From: Tissierellia bacterium
GTDB taxonomy: Bacteria > Bacillota > Clostridia > Tissierellales > Peptoniphilaceae
DNA: 64,000 nt
Assembly: GCA_030529425.1 (NCBI GenBank)
Contig: JAUMWX010000001.1
Coordinates: 310,001 to 374,000 of the forward strand
Reading direction: 5' to 3'
A program made the position numbers and the translations under genes. The notes beneath the pieces were generated by a model, which was given only the letters and a program-made list of their open reading frames with translations, made no database searches and had not been told where the DNA came from. The stretch's first letter is position 1. Each line of letters opens with the position of its first letter. This document shows, piece after piece, positions 53,546 through 63,032 of this stretch.

Positions 53546-54448
53546 ATGGTAAAATCAGGCGGAAAAATAATATTAATGGGAGAGCATAGCGTAGTTTATT
53601 CAAAACCTGCCATAGCTATTCCTTTCAGAAGCGTTTATACAAAGGTAAAAATAAAAAAAAGCGATGAAGACATTGTTCATTCTGAGGTTTTCGACGGGAA
53701 AATTGAGGAGAGCGAAATAATGTTCGGGATATATAATTTACTTGAATATTTTAGACAACAGTATAAAATTCAAGAAAAATATGAAATAGATATAGAATCG
53801 ACCATTCCTCCGTATAGGGGAATGGGCTCCAGTGCTTCAGTTGCGGTATCACTTGCAAAAGAATTGTATTTATATCACAAGATTAAACACAAGATGGAAG
53901 ATATAGTAAAACTTGCGGGAGTTGCGGAAAAGATTGTCCATAAAAATCCCAGCGGAGTTGATGCAAATGTTATTGCAAATAATAAATCTATTTATTATAT
54001 AAAAGATAAGGTCATGAAAAAGATGGAGATCGTACTCGATGCATACCTAGTTATAGCCGATACCGGTATCATAGGAAAAACAAGAGAAACGGTACAGGCA
54101 GTCTCTAAACTAATCGAAAAATCTGAATATAAGAAAAAAATAGATGAACTTGGATATTTGACGGAATTGACCCAAAAAGCGATTAAAAAATCAGACTTGA
54201 AAGAAATGGGAAAGATTTTTAATCAGGCTCATAATTTACTCAATGAATTAAATGTCGGAGATGAGATTTTGGACAAATTTGTTAATATATCTATCGAAAA
54301 TGGAGCATTGGGTGCCAAATTGACAGGTTCGGGGCGAGGAGGATGCATGTTTGTATTAGCAGACAATAGGGAAACAGCTTGCAAGATTGAGCAGGAATTG
54401 ATAAAAAATGGAGCTAAAGAAACTTGGATTATGTATTTGGGAGAGTAA
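53546..54448 (+). CDS. mvk: Mevalonate kinase
   Basis: A 300-residue GHMP kinase, first phosphorylation of the lower mevalonate pathway. It has GKIILMGEHSVVYSKPAIA, PYRGMGSSASVAVSLA (ATP motif), NPSGVDANV and the C-terminal GAKLTGSGRGGCMFVL. mvaD follows after 1 base. Confidence 0.95.
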   Translation: MVKSGGKIILMGEHSVVYSKPAIAIPFRSVYTKVKIKKSDEDIVHSEVFDGKIEESEIMFGIYNLLEYFRQQYKIQEKYEIDIESTIPPYRGMGSSASVAVSLAKELYLYHKIKHKMEDIVKLAGVAEKIVHKNPSGVDANVIANNKSIYYIKDKVMKKMEIVLDAYLVIADTGIIGKTRETVQAVSKLIEKSEYKKKIDELGYLTELTQKAIKKSDLKEMGKIFNQAHNLLNELNVGDEILDKFVNISIENGALGAKLTGSGRGGCMFVLADNRETACKIEQELIKNGAKETWIMYLGE

Positions 54449-54449
54449 T

Positions 54450-55421
54450 ATGAAAAAAGTTGTTGCCAGAGCAAATTCAAATATTGCACTTGTTAAGTAT
54501 TGGGGTAAAAAAGACGAAAAACTAATAATTCCGCAGAACAGCAGCGTATCAATGACATTAGATGCTCTTTATACCATTACGGAAGTTGAATTCACGGATG
54601 AGAGAGATATGTATTTTTTGGACGGAGAGCTTCAAGACGATAAAGAGCATGCAAAGATATCCGAATATATTGATATCTTCAGAAAAAAATCAAAAATATT
54701 CAAGTATGTAAAGGTAAATAGCATAAATTATGTTCCGACCTCAGCAGGACTTGCTTCATCGGCTTCGGGATATGCCGCATTGGCGATGGCGCTGAATAAA
54801 CTGTTCGGATTAAACTATAATATGGAGAATGTTTCAAAAATGGCAAGACTCGGTTCGGGCTCCGCTTCACGAAGCATATTCGGAGGATTTGTAGAGTGGA
54901 AAAGAGGAGTTGATCACGACACTTCATTTTCTCATAAGATATGTGATAATGATTGGGATATTTCAATGATTGTAATAATTATAAATGCAAAGAAAAAGGA
55001 AATTTCCAGCAGGGACGGGATGAAGAGAACTGTTGAAACATCACCTTATTACAATGCTTGGATCGATAGTGCCGAAAGGGATGTAATCAGCATAAAGGAA
55101 GCCATCAATGACAGAGACTTTCAAAAAATGGGGGAAATAGCCGAATTATCCGCTATGAAAATGCATGCGACAATGATGTCTGCAAATCCGCCCATAATAT
55201 ATTTTAAAAGTGATTCGATAAAAGCTATAGAATTGGTGAAGAAAATTAGAAATGCAGGAATTCCCTGCTATTATACAATGGATGCGGGTCCGAATGTTAA
55301 AGTAATATGTGAGAGTAAAAATGCCGATATTATAGCCGATGAATTTAGAAAATATATAAAAAATGATATAATAATATCTAAAATAGGTACGGATGCTAAG
55401 ATATTAGAGGAAATAAAATGA
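54450..55421 (+). CDS. mvaD: Diphosphomevalonate decarboxylase
   Basis: 323 residues; ATP-driven decarboxylation of mevalonate diphosphate to IPP. It has ANSNIALVKYWGKKD, PQNSSVSMTLD, TSAGLASSASGYAALA and LGSGSASRSIFGGFVEW. The start is the ATG at 54450 with GGGAGAG upstream; the frame is open into mvk but without homology. Overlaps pmk by 4 bases. Confidence 0.95.
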   Translation: MKKVVARANSNIALVKYWGKKDEKLIIPQNSSVSMTLDALYTITEVEFTDERDMYFLDGELQDDKEHAKISEYIDIFRKKSKIFKYVKVNSINYVPTSAGLASSASGYAALAMALNKLFGLNYNMENVSKMARLGSGSASRSIFGGFVEWKRGVDHDTSFSHKICDNDWDISMIVIIINAKKKEISSRDGMKRTVETSPYYNAWIDSAERDVISIKEAINDRDFQKMGEIAELSAMKMHATMMSANPPIIYFKSDSIKAIELVKKIRNAGIPCYYTMDAGPNVKVICESKNADIIADEFRKYIKNDIIISKIGTDAKILEEIK

Positions 55422-56461
55422 CAGAAATTAAAGTCCCCGGAAAGCTTTATATTTCCGGCGAATATGCCATATTGGAACCGAATAGAAAAGCACTGATAAT
55501 GGCTGTTGATAAATTTATTAAATTTAATATAACTCCATCTGAGCATTTTGGGAGATTAAAAACTTTTTCAGGATTTGAAACCAAGTGGATAAGAAAATCA
55601 AAAATTACTTTTGACATTTATGACAAAAGATTGAACTTGTTAAAAAGTGCAATTGAAGTAACCGAGAGTTTTTTAGTCGAGAAAGGATATAAACCGCAAT
55701 ATTTTGATATGGATATAATTACCGAACTTGAAAGAGGCGGTAAAAAGTATGGCTTCGGTTCAAGTGCGGCTGTGGTTGTAGGGACGGTAAAATCCATATT
55801 AAAACTATACGGTTATAATCTGGATAGAACGAGGATTTTCAAATTGGCGGCAATTTCAAGTATTTTGGTAAATCCTAAAGGCTCTTGCGGGGACATTGCA
55901 GCGTCCGCTTATGGAGGAATAATAGAATTTACATCTTTTTCCAGAAAGGACATTTTGGAAAGGTTAAAATCTGAAAAAATTTCGGATTTGGTTGAAAGTG
56001 ATTGGAATTATTTAAATATTTCCGAGATTGAAATAAACTCGATTATAAATTTTATAATTGTTTGGTCTAAAAGTGTAGCTTTAACGGATCAATTAATTAA
56101 TAAGGAACAGGTAAAAAGTTTTAGTTATGAAGATTTTTTGGTATGTAGCGATGAAACGGTCGAAGTAATTAGAAAATCCTACAATAAAGAAGACATTGAA
56201 ACATTGATTTCTTCCATCAGAAATAACAGAAAAAATCTTAAAAGTTTTGCAAAAAGTAGAGATATTATTTTGGAAACTGAAGAGCTTAAAAGATTTTGTG
56301 ATTTGATTGAAAATTATGGTGGAGGGGCTAAAACTTCAGGAGCAGGCGGAGGGGACTGTGCCATAGGAGTTGTCAAAAATTTTTCAGACAGTCTGAAATA
56401 TGAGATAATTAAAACGGGAGTTGAAATATTGGATGTAAAAATATGGAGGGAAAATGAATAA
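55418..56461 (+). CDS. pmk: Phosphomevalonate kinase
   Basis: A 347-residue GHMP kinase converting phosphomevalonate to the diphosphate. It has VPGKLYISGEYAILEPNRKA, the ATP loop KYGFGSSAAVVVGTVKS, GSCGDIAASAYGG and KTSGAGGGDCAIGV. ATGA overlap with mvaD and 8-base overlap with fni. Confidence 0.93.
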   Translation: MTEIKVPGKLYISGEYAILEPNRKALIMAVDKFIKFNITPSEHFGRLKTFSGFETKWIRKSKITFDIYDKRLNLLKSAIEVTESFLVEKGYKPQYFDMDIITELERGGKKYGFGSSAAVVVGTVKSILKLYGYNLDRTRIFKLAAISSILVNPKGSCGDIAASAYGGIIEFTSFSRKDILERLKSEKISDLVESDWNYLNISEIEINSIINFIIVWSKSVALTDQLINKEQVKSFSYEDFLVCSDETVEVIRKSYNKEDIETLISSIRNNRKNLKSFAKSRDIILETEELKRFCDLIENYGGGAKTSGAGGGDCAIGVVKNFSDSLKYEIIKTGVEILDVKIWRENE

Positions 56462-57509
56462 GAAGGATGATCATGTTAATTTGGCATTAGAATTTTACAA
56501 AGATACTAAAATTTCTGATTTTGATAATATAGACTTTGTACATAAAGTATTGCCCGAGTTGAATATAGAGGATGTGGATATTTCTACAAGTTTTTGCGGA
56601 TTTGACTTTTCTCAACCGTTTCATATTAACGGAATGACCGGAGGAACTGAAAAAACTAAAGAATTCAACAGGAAAATAGCGATTTTGGCAAGAGAAACCG
56701 ACACTTTTATGGCAGCGGGCTCTCTGTCGGTGGCACTTAAAGACGAGTCGGTTGTGGATTCATTCAAAGTCATAAGAGAAGAAAATAAAAGCGGAATAGT
56801 TTTTGCGAATTTGGGAGCGGACAAGACTTTGGAGGATGCAAAGAGGGCGATAGACATCCTTGATGCTGACGGAATTCAAATACATATAAATGTTTGTCAA
56901 GAGATAGTTATGCCCGAGGGAGAAAGAAACTTTGAAGGGTGGTTAAGTAATATTTCAGAGATAGTTGAAAAATTGGGAAAACCGGTTTTAGTAAAAGAAG
57001 TCGGATTCGGAATGGACAGGTCCGCCATTAAAAAACTTAGAAAAATATGTGTAAATACAATAGATATATCCGGAAAAGGCGGAACGAATTTTGCCAGAAT
57101 AGAAAACTTCAGAAGAGAAAAATTCAAATATAATTTCTTGGAAAATTTTGGAAATTCAACTGTTGTATCAATGCTGGAAGCTCAGAACTATATATGTTCA
57201 AATGAGATAATTGCATCCGGAGGAATAAGAAACTCCATGGATATTGTAAAATCCTTGGCTCTTGGTGCAAAATCAGTTGGAATGGCAGCCGGAATATTAA
57301 ACTTGGTGAATGAAAACAGTATTGAAGATGCAATAGATACGGTAAACCATTGGAAATATGAAATAAAGGCTATAATGACTCTTTTGGGGGCAAAAAACAT
57401 AGGAGATCTTCTAAAGACGGATCTCATTTTCCGAAAAGATGTAAAAGATTGGTGTAAAACAAGGAATATAGACTATAAATCATTCGGAAACAGGAGTAAA
57501 ATATGTTAA
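56454..57509 (+). CDS. fni: Isopentenyl-diphosphate delta-isomerase, type II
   Basis: 351 residues; FMN- and NADPH-dependent interconversion of IPP and DMAPP. It has FHINGMTGGTEKTKEFN, MAAGSLSVAL, QIHINVCQEIVMPEG, VKEVGFGM, DISGKGGTNFARIE and the FMN loop IIASGGIRNSMD. It completes mvk-mvaD-pmk-fni. HMG-CoA synthase and reductase must lie elsewhere. Confidence 0.95.
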   Translation: MNKKDDHVNLALEFYKDTKISDFDNIDFVHKVLPELNIEDVDISTSFCGFDFSQPFHINGMTGGTEKTKEFNRKIAILARETDTFMAAGSLSVALKDESVVDSFKVIREENKSGIVFANLGADKTLEDAKRAIDILDADGIQIHINVCQEIVMPEGERNFEGWLSNISEIVEKLGKPVLVKEVGFGMDRSAIKKLRKICVNTIDISGKGGTNFARIENFRREKFKYNFLENFGNSTVVSMLEAQNYICSNEIIASGGIRNSMDIVKSLALGAKSVGMAAGILNLVNENSIEDAIDTVNHWKYEIKAIMTLLGAKNIGDLLKTDLIFRKDVKDWCKTRNIDYKSFGNRSKIC

Positions 57510-57537
57510 AAAAAACTGCATTGAAATGCAGTTTTTT
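57510..57537. terminator. Bidirectional terminator after fni
   Basis: AAAAAACTGCAT (57510-57521), loop TGAA, ATGCAGTTTTTT (57526-57537). Confidence 0.9.
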
Positions 57538-57542
57538 ATTTC

Positions 57543-58712
57543 TTATCTTGTATAAACATCCAAGTGATTGCCGTATGTTCCCCTGTCATAAACCTTTCCC
57601 ATATAACCGAAAGGTGTAGGTAGAATTGTACCAAGCGGTTTATCACTTGCCAAAACTATATATCCGTCCTCATCTGCAACATATCCGCCACTGTTTACAT
57701 GTCTTCCAGGTATATCAAGTCCTCCGCCCGGTAAAACACTTTCAGAGTAATATGTGTATTTGTATCCACCCCAGTAAATTACTCCGTGGAATTCCAAATC
57801 GCTAATTGAGTAGATATAAGATGAGCTTTGACTTACAACTCTTTCTTTAGTTCCCACTTCAACTATTCTCTTAGTAGGACTTTCAAGAGTTTTTGAACTT
57901 ATAAGCTCTCTATTTTTTCCGTCGTTTTTATATATTTTTTCAACGCTTCCTTCATTTCCGGATTGAATAACTTTTTCTTCATCTTCATACATTGAATCAT
58001 TATTTCTGTATTCAACTTGATTTTCAATGCTTTCGACAACAACTTCTTTGGTCCCTACCAATGTTACCTGCTCAATCGGTTTTTTAGTTACTGTTTCGCT
58101 TACTTTTTTGTCTGATATCAATTTTCCGTTTTTTAAAGCTTTTTCAAAGTTTAGCGTTTTTTCTCCATTCACACCTTTTACTTTTACTTTTTCACTTCCA
58201 TAGTTCATATCAAAAGAAAATTCTTTTTTTGAAGAGAACTTTACGATTTCTTTTTTTGTATACTTTTGAATGTCGTAGAAATCAACATTCACCTTATCTC
58301 CACTTTTAATTTTTGAATCTAATGAAGGTGTAACCAAATCATCACCGTCAACTTTTACATTTTGTTCATTCAAAAATTCTCTGACACTGTTGGCATGTGT
58401 TTTTGTGTTTAGTAATATGCCTGATTTTGTAAAACTAATGTCTTTTTGAGTGTCGATTTTAATGGACATATTATTTTGAATTTTTTCATCAAGGTTAAAG
58501 TTTATTTTAGAACCTTCTTCAAATTTATATCCGATGCCTTCAAGAACATCAGAAACTCTTTTTGCACTTGTTTCTAATGATACTAAGTTATTATCAATAG
58601 ATAAGCTAATGTTTTTCGGTTTTTGAGCAAGTGCCAAACTACTGGAAACAACACCAATTATAAATACGCTACCCGCAGCTGCAAGAGTCTTTTTTAATGA
58701 GTAATCTTTCAT
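57543..58712 (-). CDS. Exported G5/DUF348/3D-domain cell-wall protein (YabE-like)
   Basis: 389 residues. A signal-type helix (residues about 9-30, ending ALAQ) is followed by two DUF348 repeats (about 32-150), Lys/Glu-rich G5-type repeats (about 170-300, with VTLVGTKEVVVES and RIVEVGTKERVVS). The C-terminal domain of about 90 residues has SDKPLGT, VYDRGTYGN and LDVYT, as in 3D (MltA-barrel) hydrolases of the RpfB/YabE group. Such proteins act on peptidoglycan during growth or resuscitation. SD GGAGGAG. Confidence 0.87.
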   Translation of the reverse strand: MKDYSLKKTLAAAGSVFIIGVVSSSLALAQKPKNISLSIDNNLVSLETSAKRVSDVLEGIGYKFEEGSKINFNLDEKIQNNMSIKIDTQKDISFTKSGILLNTKTHANSVREFLNEQNVKVDGDDLVTPSLDSKIKSGDKVNVDFYDIQKYTKKEIVKFSSKKEFSFDMNYGSEKVKVKGVNGEKTLNFEKALKNGKLISDKKVSETVTKKPIEQVTLVGTKEVVVESIENQVEYRNNDSMYEDEEKVIQSGNEGSVEKIYKNDGKNRELISSKTLESPTKRIVEVGTKERVVSQSSSYIYSISDLEFHGVIYWGGYKYTYYSESVLPGGGLDIPGRHVNSGGYVADEDGYIVLASDKPLGTILPTPFGYMGKVYDRGTYGNHLDVYTR

Positions 58713-58735
58713 AACTCCTCCTTTAACTGTTGATA

Positions 58736-58764
58736 ATAATAATATTTCTTTAGTTCGATGTCAA
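58736..58764 (-). promoter_or_regulatory. Promoter of the G5/3D gene
   Basis: Minus strand TTGACA (58764-58759), 17-bp spacer, TATTAT (58741-58736). Near-consensus. Confidence 0.8.
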
Positions 58765-58918
58765 GAATTTTGTAATAATATTGTAACTAATTGTAATTTT
58801 TTTGTTTTTTTTGTTTATTTTATTTGCTGACAATGGCTATTTTACAGGCTTTTCTAAAATGTTACAAAAAAGTAACTTTATCTTTTTAACATTCTAAGAT
58901 TCAAAATCTGAGAAATAA

Positions 58919-58927
58919 TGATATAAT
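58919..58927 (+). promoter_or_regulatory. Extended -10 promoter for the zinc-ribbon and FUSC genes
   Basis: TGATATAAT 29 bases before the ATG. The upstream part of this 243-base divergent region also holds GTTAC-N6-GTAAC near 58861 but no other feature I can name. Confidence 0.6.
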
Positions 58928-58955
58928 CTATAGAAGATTAAATTGAGGAGAAGTT

Positions 58956-59351
58956 ATGAAAGATAAGTTAATGAAGTTTTTTTCGGGAAGATATGGAGCT
59001 GATAAGCTTACATACTATTTAATGTATTTTTCACTTGCGTTGTTGATAGTAGGGCAGATATCGGATAAAATTATTATCTCTTACATAGCCTTTGCTATTA
59101 TCATATATGCCAACTATAGAGTTTTATCAAAAAATATTTCTAAAAGAAGTAATGAAAATAGGATTTTTTTGGGAAAAACATATAAGATTAGGCACTTTTT
59201 TGCTAAAAAGTATTATCATATATTCGGTAAAGACGGATTCAAATATTTTACTTGCAATACCTGTAAGTCTGAGCTTAGAATCCCTAAAAATAAGGGCAAG
59301 ATAAGAGTAAGATGCCCTAAATGTAATACTGAATATATAAAAAGGACTTAG
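58956..59351 (+). CDS. Small membrane protein with C-terminal zinc ribbon
   Basis: 131 residues. Two membrane helices (about 20-55) are followed by a basic linker and a Cys4 zinc ribbon (CNTC...CPKC) at the C-terminus. The N-terminus (FFSGRYGADKLTYYL) recurs in a family of unnamed Firmicutes membrane proteins. Function unknown. The FUSC-type gene starts 1 base after its stop. Confidence 0.8.
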   Translation: MKDKLMKFFSGRYGADKLTYYLMYFSLALLIVGQISDKIIISYIAFAIIIYANYRVLSKNISKRSNENRIFLGKTYKIRHFFAKKYYHIFGKDGFKYFTCNTCKSELRIPKNKGKIRVRCPKCNTEYIKRT

Positions 59352-59352
59352 G

Positions 59353-60390
59353 ATGAAGGATATTTTAAAAAAAATGAAATTTAAAATGAATATTCAAATA
59401 GCAATTGCAGTTACAATTTCTATTTTTATAGCATATTCATTAAATTTAAAATACTATGCCTCAGCAGGAATTATTACATTACTTACGGTGCAGAATACCA
59501 AGAGAGATACTTTAAAATTTGCTATAAGGAGAATGTTTACATACATTATTACGCTATTATTATGTGTATTTTTGTATAATACTCTAGGTTATTCATTTTA
59601 TACTTTGGGTATATTCGTTCTGATAATCGGGTTGATCAGTTCATTTTACGGAATGGGATATGTACTGTCGGTAAACGTAGTTTTTGCAACCCATTTTTTG
59701 GATTCGCGCTCCATGGGTTTTGACTTGTTAATGAATGAGACCTATTTATTTTTAATAGGAGTTCTGATGGGTTTGATTATAAATCTTGTCACTCCGATGT
59801 TGTTTTTTGATTTTAGAAATGAAATCAGAGGAGTTGATGATGTCGTAAAAAATCTTCTTAGAGAAGTAAGCGGAAGATTGAGAGGCATATATTATATAGA
59901 AGATGTACAGACTACCAAAGAGATGAGTGATATATATATAAGCAATCAATTTAAAGAAATTAAGAAATATATATGGGATACTGAAAGTAAGCTCTTGGAA
60001 AATGCAAATAATATGATTTTTAAGGAAGAAAAATATTATCTGGACTATTTTATTATGAGAACTGCTCAAATAAATATAATTGAGGATATATTTGAAAGTT
60101 CGAAAAAATTGTATAAAACGATGAAACAAGCTCAACTTATTGCAGATTTTATGGATAACATTATTCTGCAATATCACGAGACAAATACGGTAGAGTATTT
60201 GAGTCTGAAAGCTGAAGAAATTCTTGAAATATACAGAAAACAACCTCTTCCGGTAACCAGAGAGGAATTTGAACACAGAGCCATGCTTTACTCAATAATG
60301 CACGATTTAATATTATTGATAAAAGAGAAGCGAAATTTTGTTATGGAACTTACCGAAGAAACCAGAAATAAATATTGGTCAAAAGAATAG
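59353..60390 (+). CDS. Aromatic acid exporter family protein (FUSC/DUF939 type)
   Basis: 345 residues. The N-terminal half has about five membrane helices with ASAGIITLLTVQNTKRDTLKFAIRR, typical of ArAE_1/DUF939. The C-terminal half is a cytoplasmic helical domain ending in a Lys/Glu-rich stretch. These proteins are thought to export aromatic acids; transport is not shown for most. It forms an operon with the zinc-ribbon gene. Confidence 0.85.
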   Translation: MKDILKKMKFKMNIQIAIAVTISIFIAYSLNLKYYASAGIITLLTVQNTKRDTLKFAIRRMFTYIITLLLCVFLYNTLGYSFYTLGIFVLIIGLISSFYGMGYVLSVNVVFATHFLDSRSMGFDLLMNETYLFLIGVLMGLIINLVTPMLFFDFRNEIRGVDDVVKNLLREVSGRLRGIYYIEDVQTTKEMSDIYISNQFKEIKKYIWDTESKLLENANNMIFKEEKYYLDYFIMRTAQINIIEDIFESSKKLYKTMKQAQLIADFMDNIILQYHETNTVEYLSLKAEEILEIYRKQPLPVTREEFEHRAMLYSIMHDLILLIKEKRNFVMELTEETRNKYWSKE

Positions 60391-60410
60391 TCCTTCGGGC
60401 TATTTTTTTT
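60386..60410 (+). terminator. Terminator after the FUSC-type gene
   Basis: AATAGTCC (60386-60393), loop TTC, GGGCTATT (60397-60404; one T-G pair), then T-run. The stop codon is in the left arm. Confidence 0.85.
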
Positions 60411-60425
60411 AATTGATTATTAATG

Positions 60426-60434
60426 TGATATAAT
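60426..60434 (+). promoter_or_regulatory. Extended -10 promoter of the tsaE-tsaB-rimI-tsaD operon
   Basis: TGATATAAT 19 bases before the tsaE ATG; no clear -35. Confidence 0.6.
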
Positions 60435-60452
60435 AAAATATTGAGGTGGAAC

Positions 60453-60914
60453 ATGAAAATAATTATTAAAAATTTGGAAGAAATGGAAAAATTCGGTAAA
60501 ATTATGGCTAAAAACTTGAAAGTAGGGGATGTGATTTCTCTAATAGGAGAGTTGGGAGCGGGAAAGACTACATTGGTACAATTTGCATGTAAGCAATTGG
60601 GAGTGGCTGACTATGTTACATCTCCTACATTTTCAATAGTTAATTTGTATGAGGGTGATGTTGATATTTATCATTTGGACTTATACAGATTGGAGCATCC
60701 TTCGGAGTTGGAGGCAATGGATTACGAGAGATATTTTTATCCGGACGGTATCAGCTTTATAGAGTGGGCTGAAAAAGGTGAGAATTATCTTCCGGACGAT
60801 ATGATTGAAATAAAGATAAACTATGATTTAGATGAAAGAACTATTGAAATAATTGAAAATAATGATAGGGCAAAGGAATTAGGAGAATTAATAAATGAAA
60901 ATTTTAGCGGTTGA
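60453..60914 (+). CDS. tsaE: tRNA N6-threonylcarbamoyladenosine ATPase TsaE
   Basis: 153 residues. Walker A is GELGAGKTTLVQ; switch-like TSPTFSIVNLYEG, YHLDLYRLEHPSE and FIEWAEKGE follow. Required with TsaB and TsaD for t6A37 in ANN-reading tRNAs. The ATG is chosen over a TTG 12 bases upstream that overlaps the SD GAGGTGG. Overlaps tsaB by 20 bases. Confidence 0.95.
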   Translation: MKIIIKNLEEMEKFGKIMAKNLKVGDVISLIGELGAGKTTLVQFACKQLGVADYVTSPTFSIVNLYEGDVDIYHLDLYRLEHPSELEAMDYERYFYPDGISFIEWAEKGENYLPDDMIEIKINYDLDERTIEIIENNDRAKELGELINENFSG

Positions 60915-61575
60915 TACCTCTACCATGATTACATCCATCGCTGTTTTGGAGGATGATCTGATAGTTGGAGAGTACAGTATTAATCAGTCAAAGACTCATT
61001 CAGAGATGTTGTTACCAATGATAGGGGATGTATTGGAAAGGCTTGGATTTAAATTGAAGGATATTGATGCGTTTGCGGTTGCAATAGGACCCGGCTCATT
61101 TACAGGGCTGAGAATTGGAGTTACGGCAGTAAAAACTATGGCTCAGGTTTTGGATAAACCGGTTATAGGGATTTCGACATTGGAAGCCTTGGCTTACGGA
61201 GTATATTCTGAAGCGATAATTGTTCCTGTTATTGATGCGAGGGGAAAAAGAATTTTTACAGCAGGATACAAATGGGAAAAAGATAAATTTATAAATATAA
61301 AAGAGGAAAGATTGACTACAGTTGATGAATTGTCAATAGATTTGAAAGATAATAATATAGTTTTGGTTGGAGATGCATTGGAAAAATTTTCGGATTTAGG
61401 AAGTAATGTAAGATTGGCTACACCGAATTTGAATAATTGTATATCAAAAAATATTGCGGTATTAGCAAAGAAAAGATTTGAAGATGGAGATTTTGATGAT
61501 TATTTCACTCTTTTACCGAACTACTTAAGAAAATCACAGGCGGAGATTGATTTTGGAAAGAAATTATGTAATTAG
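60895..61575 (+). CDS. tsaB: t6A biosynthesis protein TsaB
   Basis: 226 residues, ASKHA-fold scaffold of the t6A complex. It has ILAVDTSTMITSIAVL, the KTHSEMLLPMI stretch and the family motif AIGPGSFTGLRIGV. It lacks the metal-binding His pair of TsaD, as expected. Overlaps rimI by 23 bases. Confidence 0.95.
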   Translation: MKILAVDTSTMITSIAVLEDDLIVGEYSINQSKTHSEMLLPMIGDVLERLGFKLKDIDAFAVAIGPGSFTGLRIGVTAVKTMAQVLDKPVIGISTLEALAYGVYSEAIIVPVIDARGKRIFTAGYKWEKDKFINIKEERLTTVDELSIDLKDNNIVLVGDALEKFSDLGSNVRLATPNLNNCISKNIAVLAKKRFEDGDFDDYFTLLPNYLRKSQAEIDFGKKLCN

Positions 61576-61996
61576 AAGATTGGAACTTAGTGATGTCGAG
61601 AGCTTAACAAGACTTGACGAAGAAATATTCGAGCAACCTTGGGAGGAAGCGAGTTTTTATTTTTCTTTGGAAAATGAATTCACCTATGGGATAGGCATAG
61701 AAAAAGATGGAGAATTAGTAGGATATATGATTTTTTCATGTATTCTTGGAGATGCCAATTTGGATAATATAGCAATAAAAAAAGAGCACAGAAAATTGGG
61801 ATTGGCATCCGTTTTAATTGAAAAACTGATTAAAATAAGTGAAGAAAATGAATGGAATCAGATAATGCTTGAGGTTAGAAATTCAAATAAAGAAGCAATT
61901 TCTTTGTATGAAAAATTCGGATTCAGGTATATATCCACAAGAAAGAATTACTACGGTGAAGGCATTGATGCCGATATTATGATTAGAGTTGGATGA
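61553..61996 (+). CDS. rimI: Ribosomal-protein-alanine N-acetyltransferase RimI
   Basis: 147 residues, GNAT fold, acetylates N-termini (classically S18). It has LTRLDEEIFEQPWEEASF, the acetyl-CoA motif KKEHRKLGLASVLIEKL and LEVRNSNKEAISLYEKFGF. The start is set at TTG 61553 because GGAG at 61542-61545 is 7 bases upstream; a TTG two codons earlier is too close to that SD. It lies between tsaB and tsaD as in many Firmicutes. Confidence 0.9.
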   Translation: MERNYVIRRLELSDVESLTRLDEEIFEQPWEEASFYFSLENEFTYGIGIEKDGELVGYMIFSCILGDANLDNIAIKKEHRKLGLASVLIEKLIKISEENEWNQIMLEVRNSNKEAISLYEKFGFRYISTRKNYYGEGIDADIMIRVG

Positions 61997-62003
61997 GGGA
62001 AGT

Positions 62004-63032
62004 ATGGAATTATGCGTGATGGGAATTGAAACATCTTGTGACGAGACAAGTGTTTCAATAGTTAAGAATGGCAGAGAGGTTCTTTCAAATACAATATTGA
62101 GCCAAATAAAAACACATCAACTATATGGAGGAGTTGTACCGGAAATAGCATCCAGAGAGCATTTGGAAGCTATTAATTATGTTATAAAGCAATCCTTGGA
62201 GGAAGCAAAAAAAAGTTTTGATGATATAGATTTAATAGCGGTAACTAAGGGCCCCGGTTTGATAGGTGCCCTGTTGGTAGGAATTTCATCTGCAAAGGCA
62301 TTATCGCTTGCACTTGAAAAACCGTTGATAGGGGTAAACCACATGGAGGGGCATATATGTGCCAATTATCTGACTTTTAAGGATTTGGAACCGCCTTTAA
62401 TATCATTGGTCGTATCAGGAGGGCATACTTATCTGGTGGATGTGAAAAGTTATACAGAATATGAAGTTGTGGGACAAACAAGAGATGATGCGGCGGGAGA
62501 GAGTTTTGACAAGGTAGCCAGGTCGCTTGGATTGGGATATCCCGGTGGACCGGCAATCCAAAAGGCCGCTGAAAAGGGAGACAAAACGGCAATTGACTTC
62601 CCGAGAGTTACAATAAACAAAGATACCTATGATTTTAGTTTCAGCGGACTGAAAACAGCTGTATTAAATTATTTAAATTCACAGAAAATGGCTCAGAATG
62701 AAATTAATCCTTATGATGTTGCGGCAAGTTTTCAAGCTGCAGTTATAGATGTTTTGGTTGAAAAAAGTATAAGGCTGTTGAAAGAAAGAAATAGAGATAA
62801 AATTGTTTTATCCGGAGGAGTTGCCGCAAATAAGCCTTTAAGAGATTTAATGGAAGAAAAAATTAAGAATATGGGTATAAAGCTATATTATCCGCCTCTT
62901 GATTTATGTACGGATAATGCGGCAATGATTGCGTCTGCGGGGTATTATAATTACTTAAAAAGTGGAGGAGACTCTCTTTATTTAGATGTGTATCCGAACT
63001 TAGGATTGGAAAAGGGGAACAATGATAAGTAA
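62004..63032 (+). CDS. tsaD: tRNA N6-adenosine threonylcarbamoyltransferase TsaD
   Basis: 342 residues. It has GIETSCDETSVSIV, VVPEIASREHLEAI, the Fe-binding His pair in NHMEGHICANYL, VSGGHTYLV and the C-terminal CTDNAAMIASAGYY. It transfers threonylcarbamoyl to A37. The ATG at 62004 is preceded by GAGGGA; a TTG 15 bases upstream lacks an SD. Overlaps the helicase gene by 11 bases. Confidence 0.95.
   Translation: MELCVMGIETSCDETSVSIVKNGREVLSNTILSQIKTHQLYGGVVPEIASREHLEAINYVIKQSLEEAKKSFDDIDLIAVTKGPGLIGALLVGISSAKALSLALEKPLIGVNHMEGHICANYLTFKDLEPPLISLVVSGGHTYLVDVKSYTEYEVVGQTRDDAAGESFDKVARSLGLGYPGGPAIQKAAEKGDKTAIDFPRVTINKDTYDFSFSGLKTAVLNYLNSQKMAQNEINPYDVAASFQAAVIDVLVEKSIRLLKERNRDKIVLSGGVAANKPLRDLMEEKIKNMGIKLYYPPLDLCTDNAAMIASAGYYNYLKSGGDSLYLDVYPNLGLEKGNNDK

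Noticed and set aside
54408-54449. An earlier start for mvaD inside mvk
   Set aside because: The extra 14 residues match no homologue, and the ATG at 54450 has a good SD and the conserved N-terminus.
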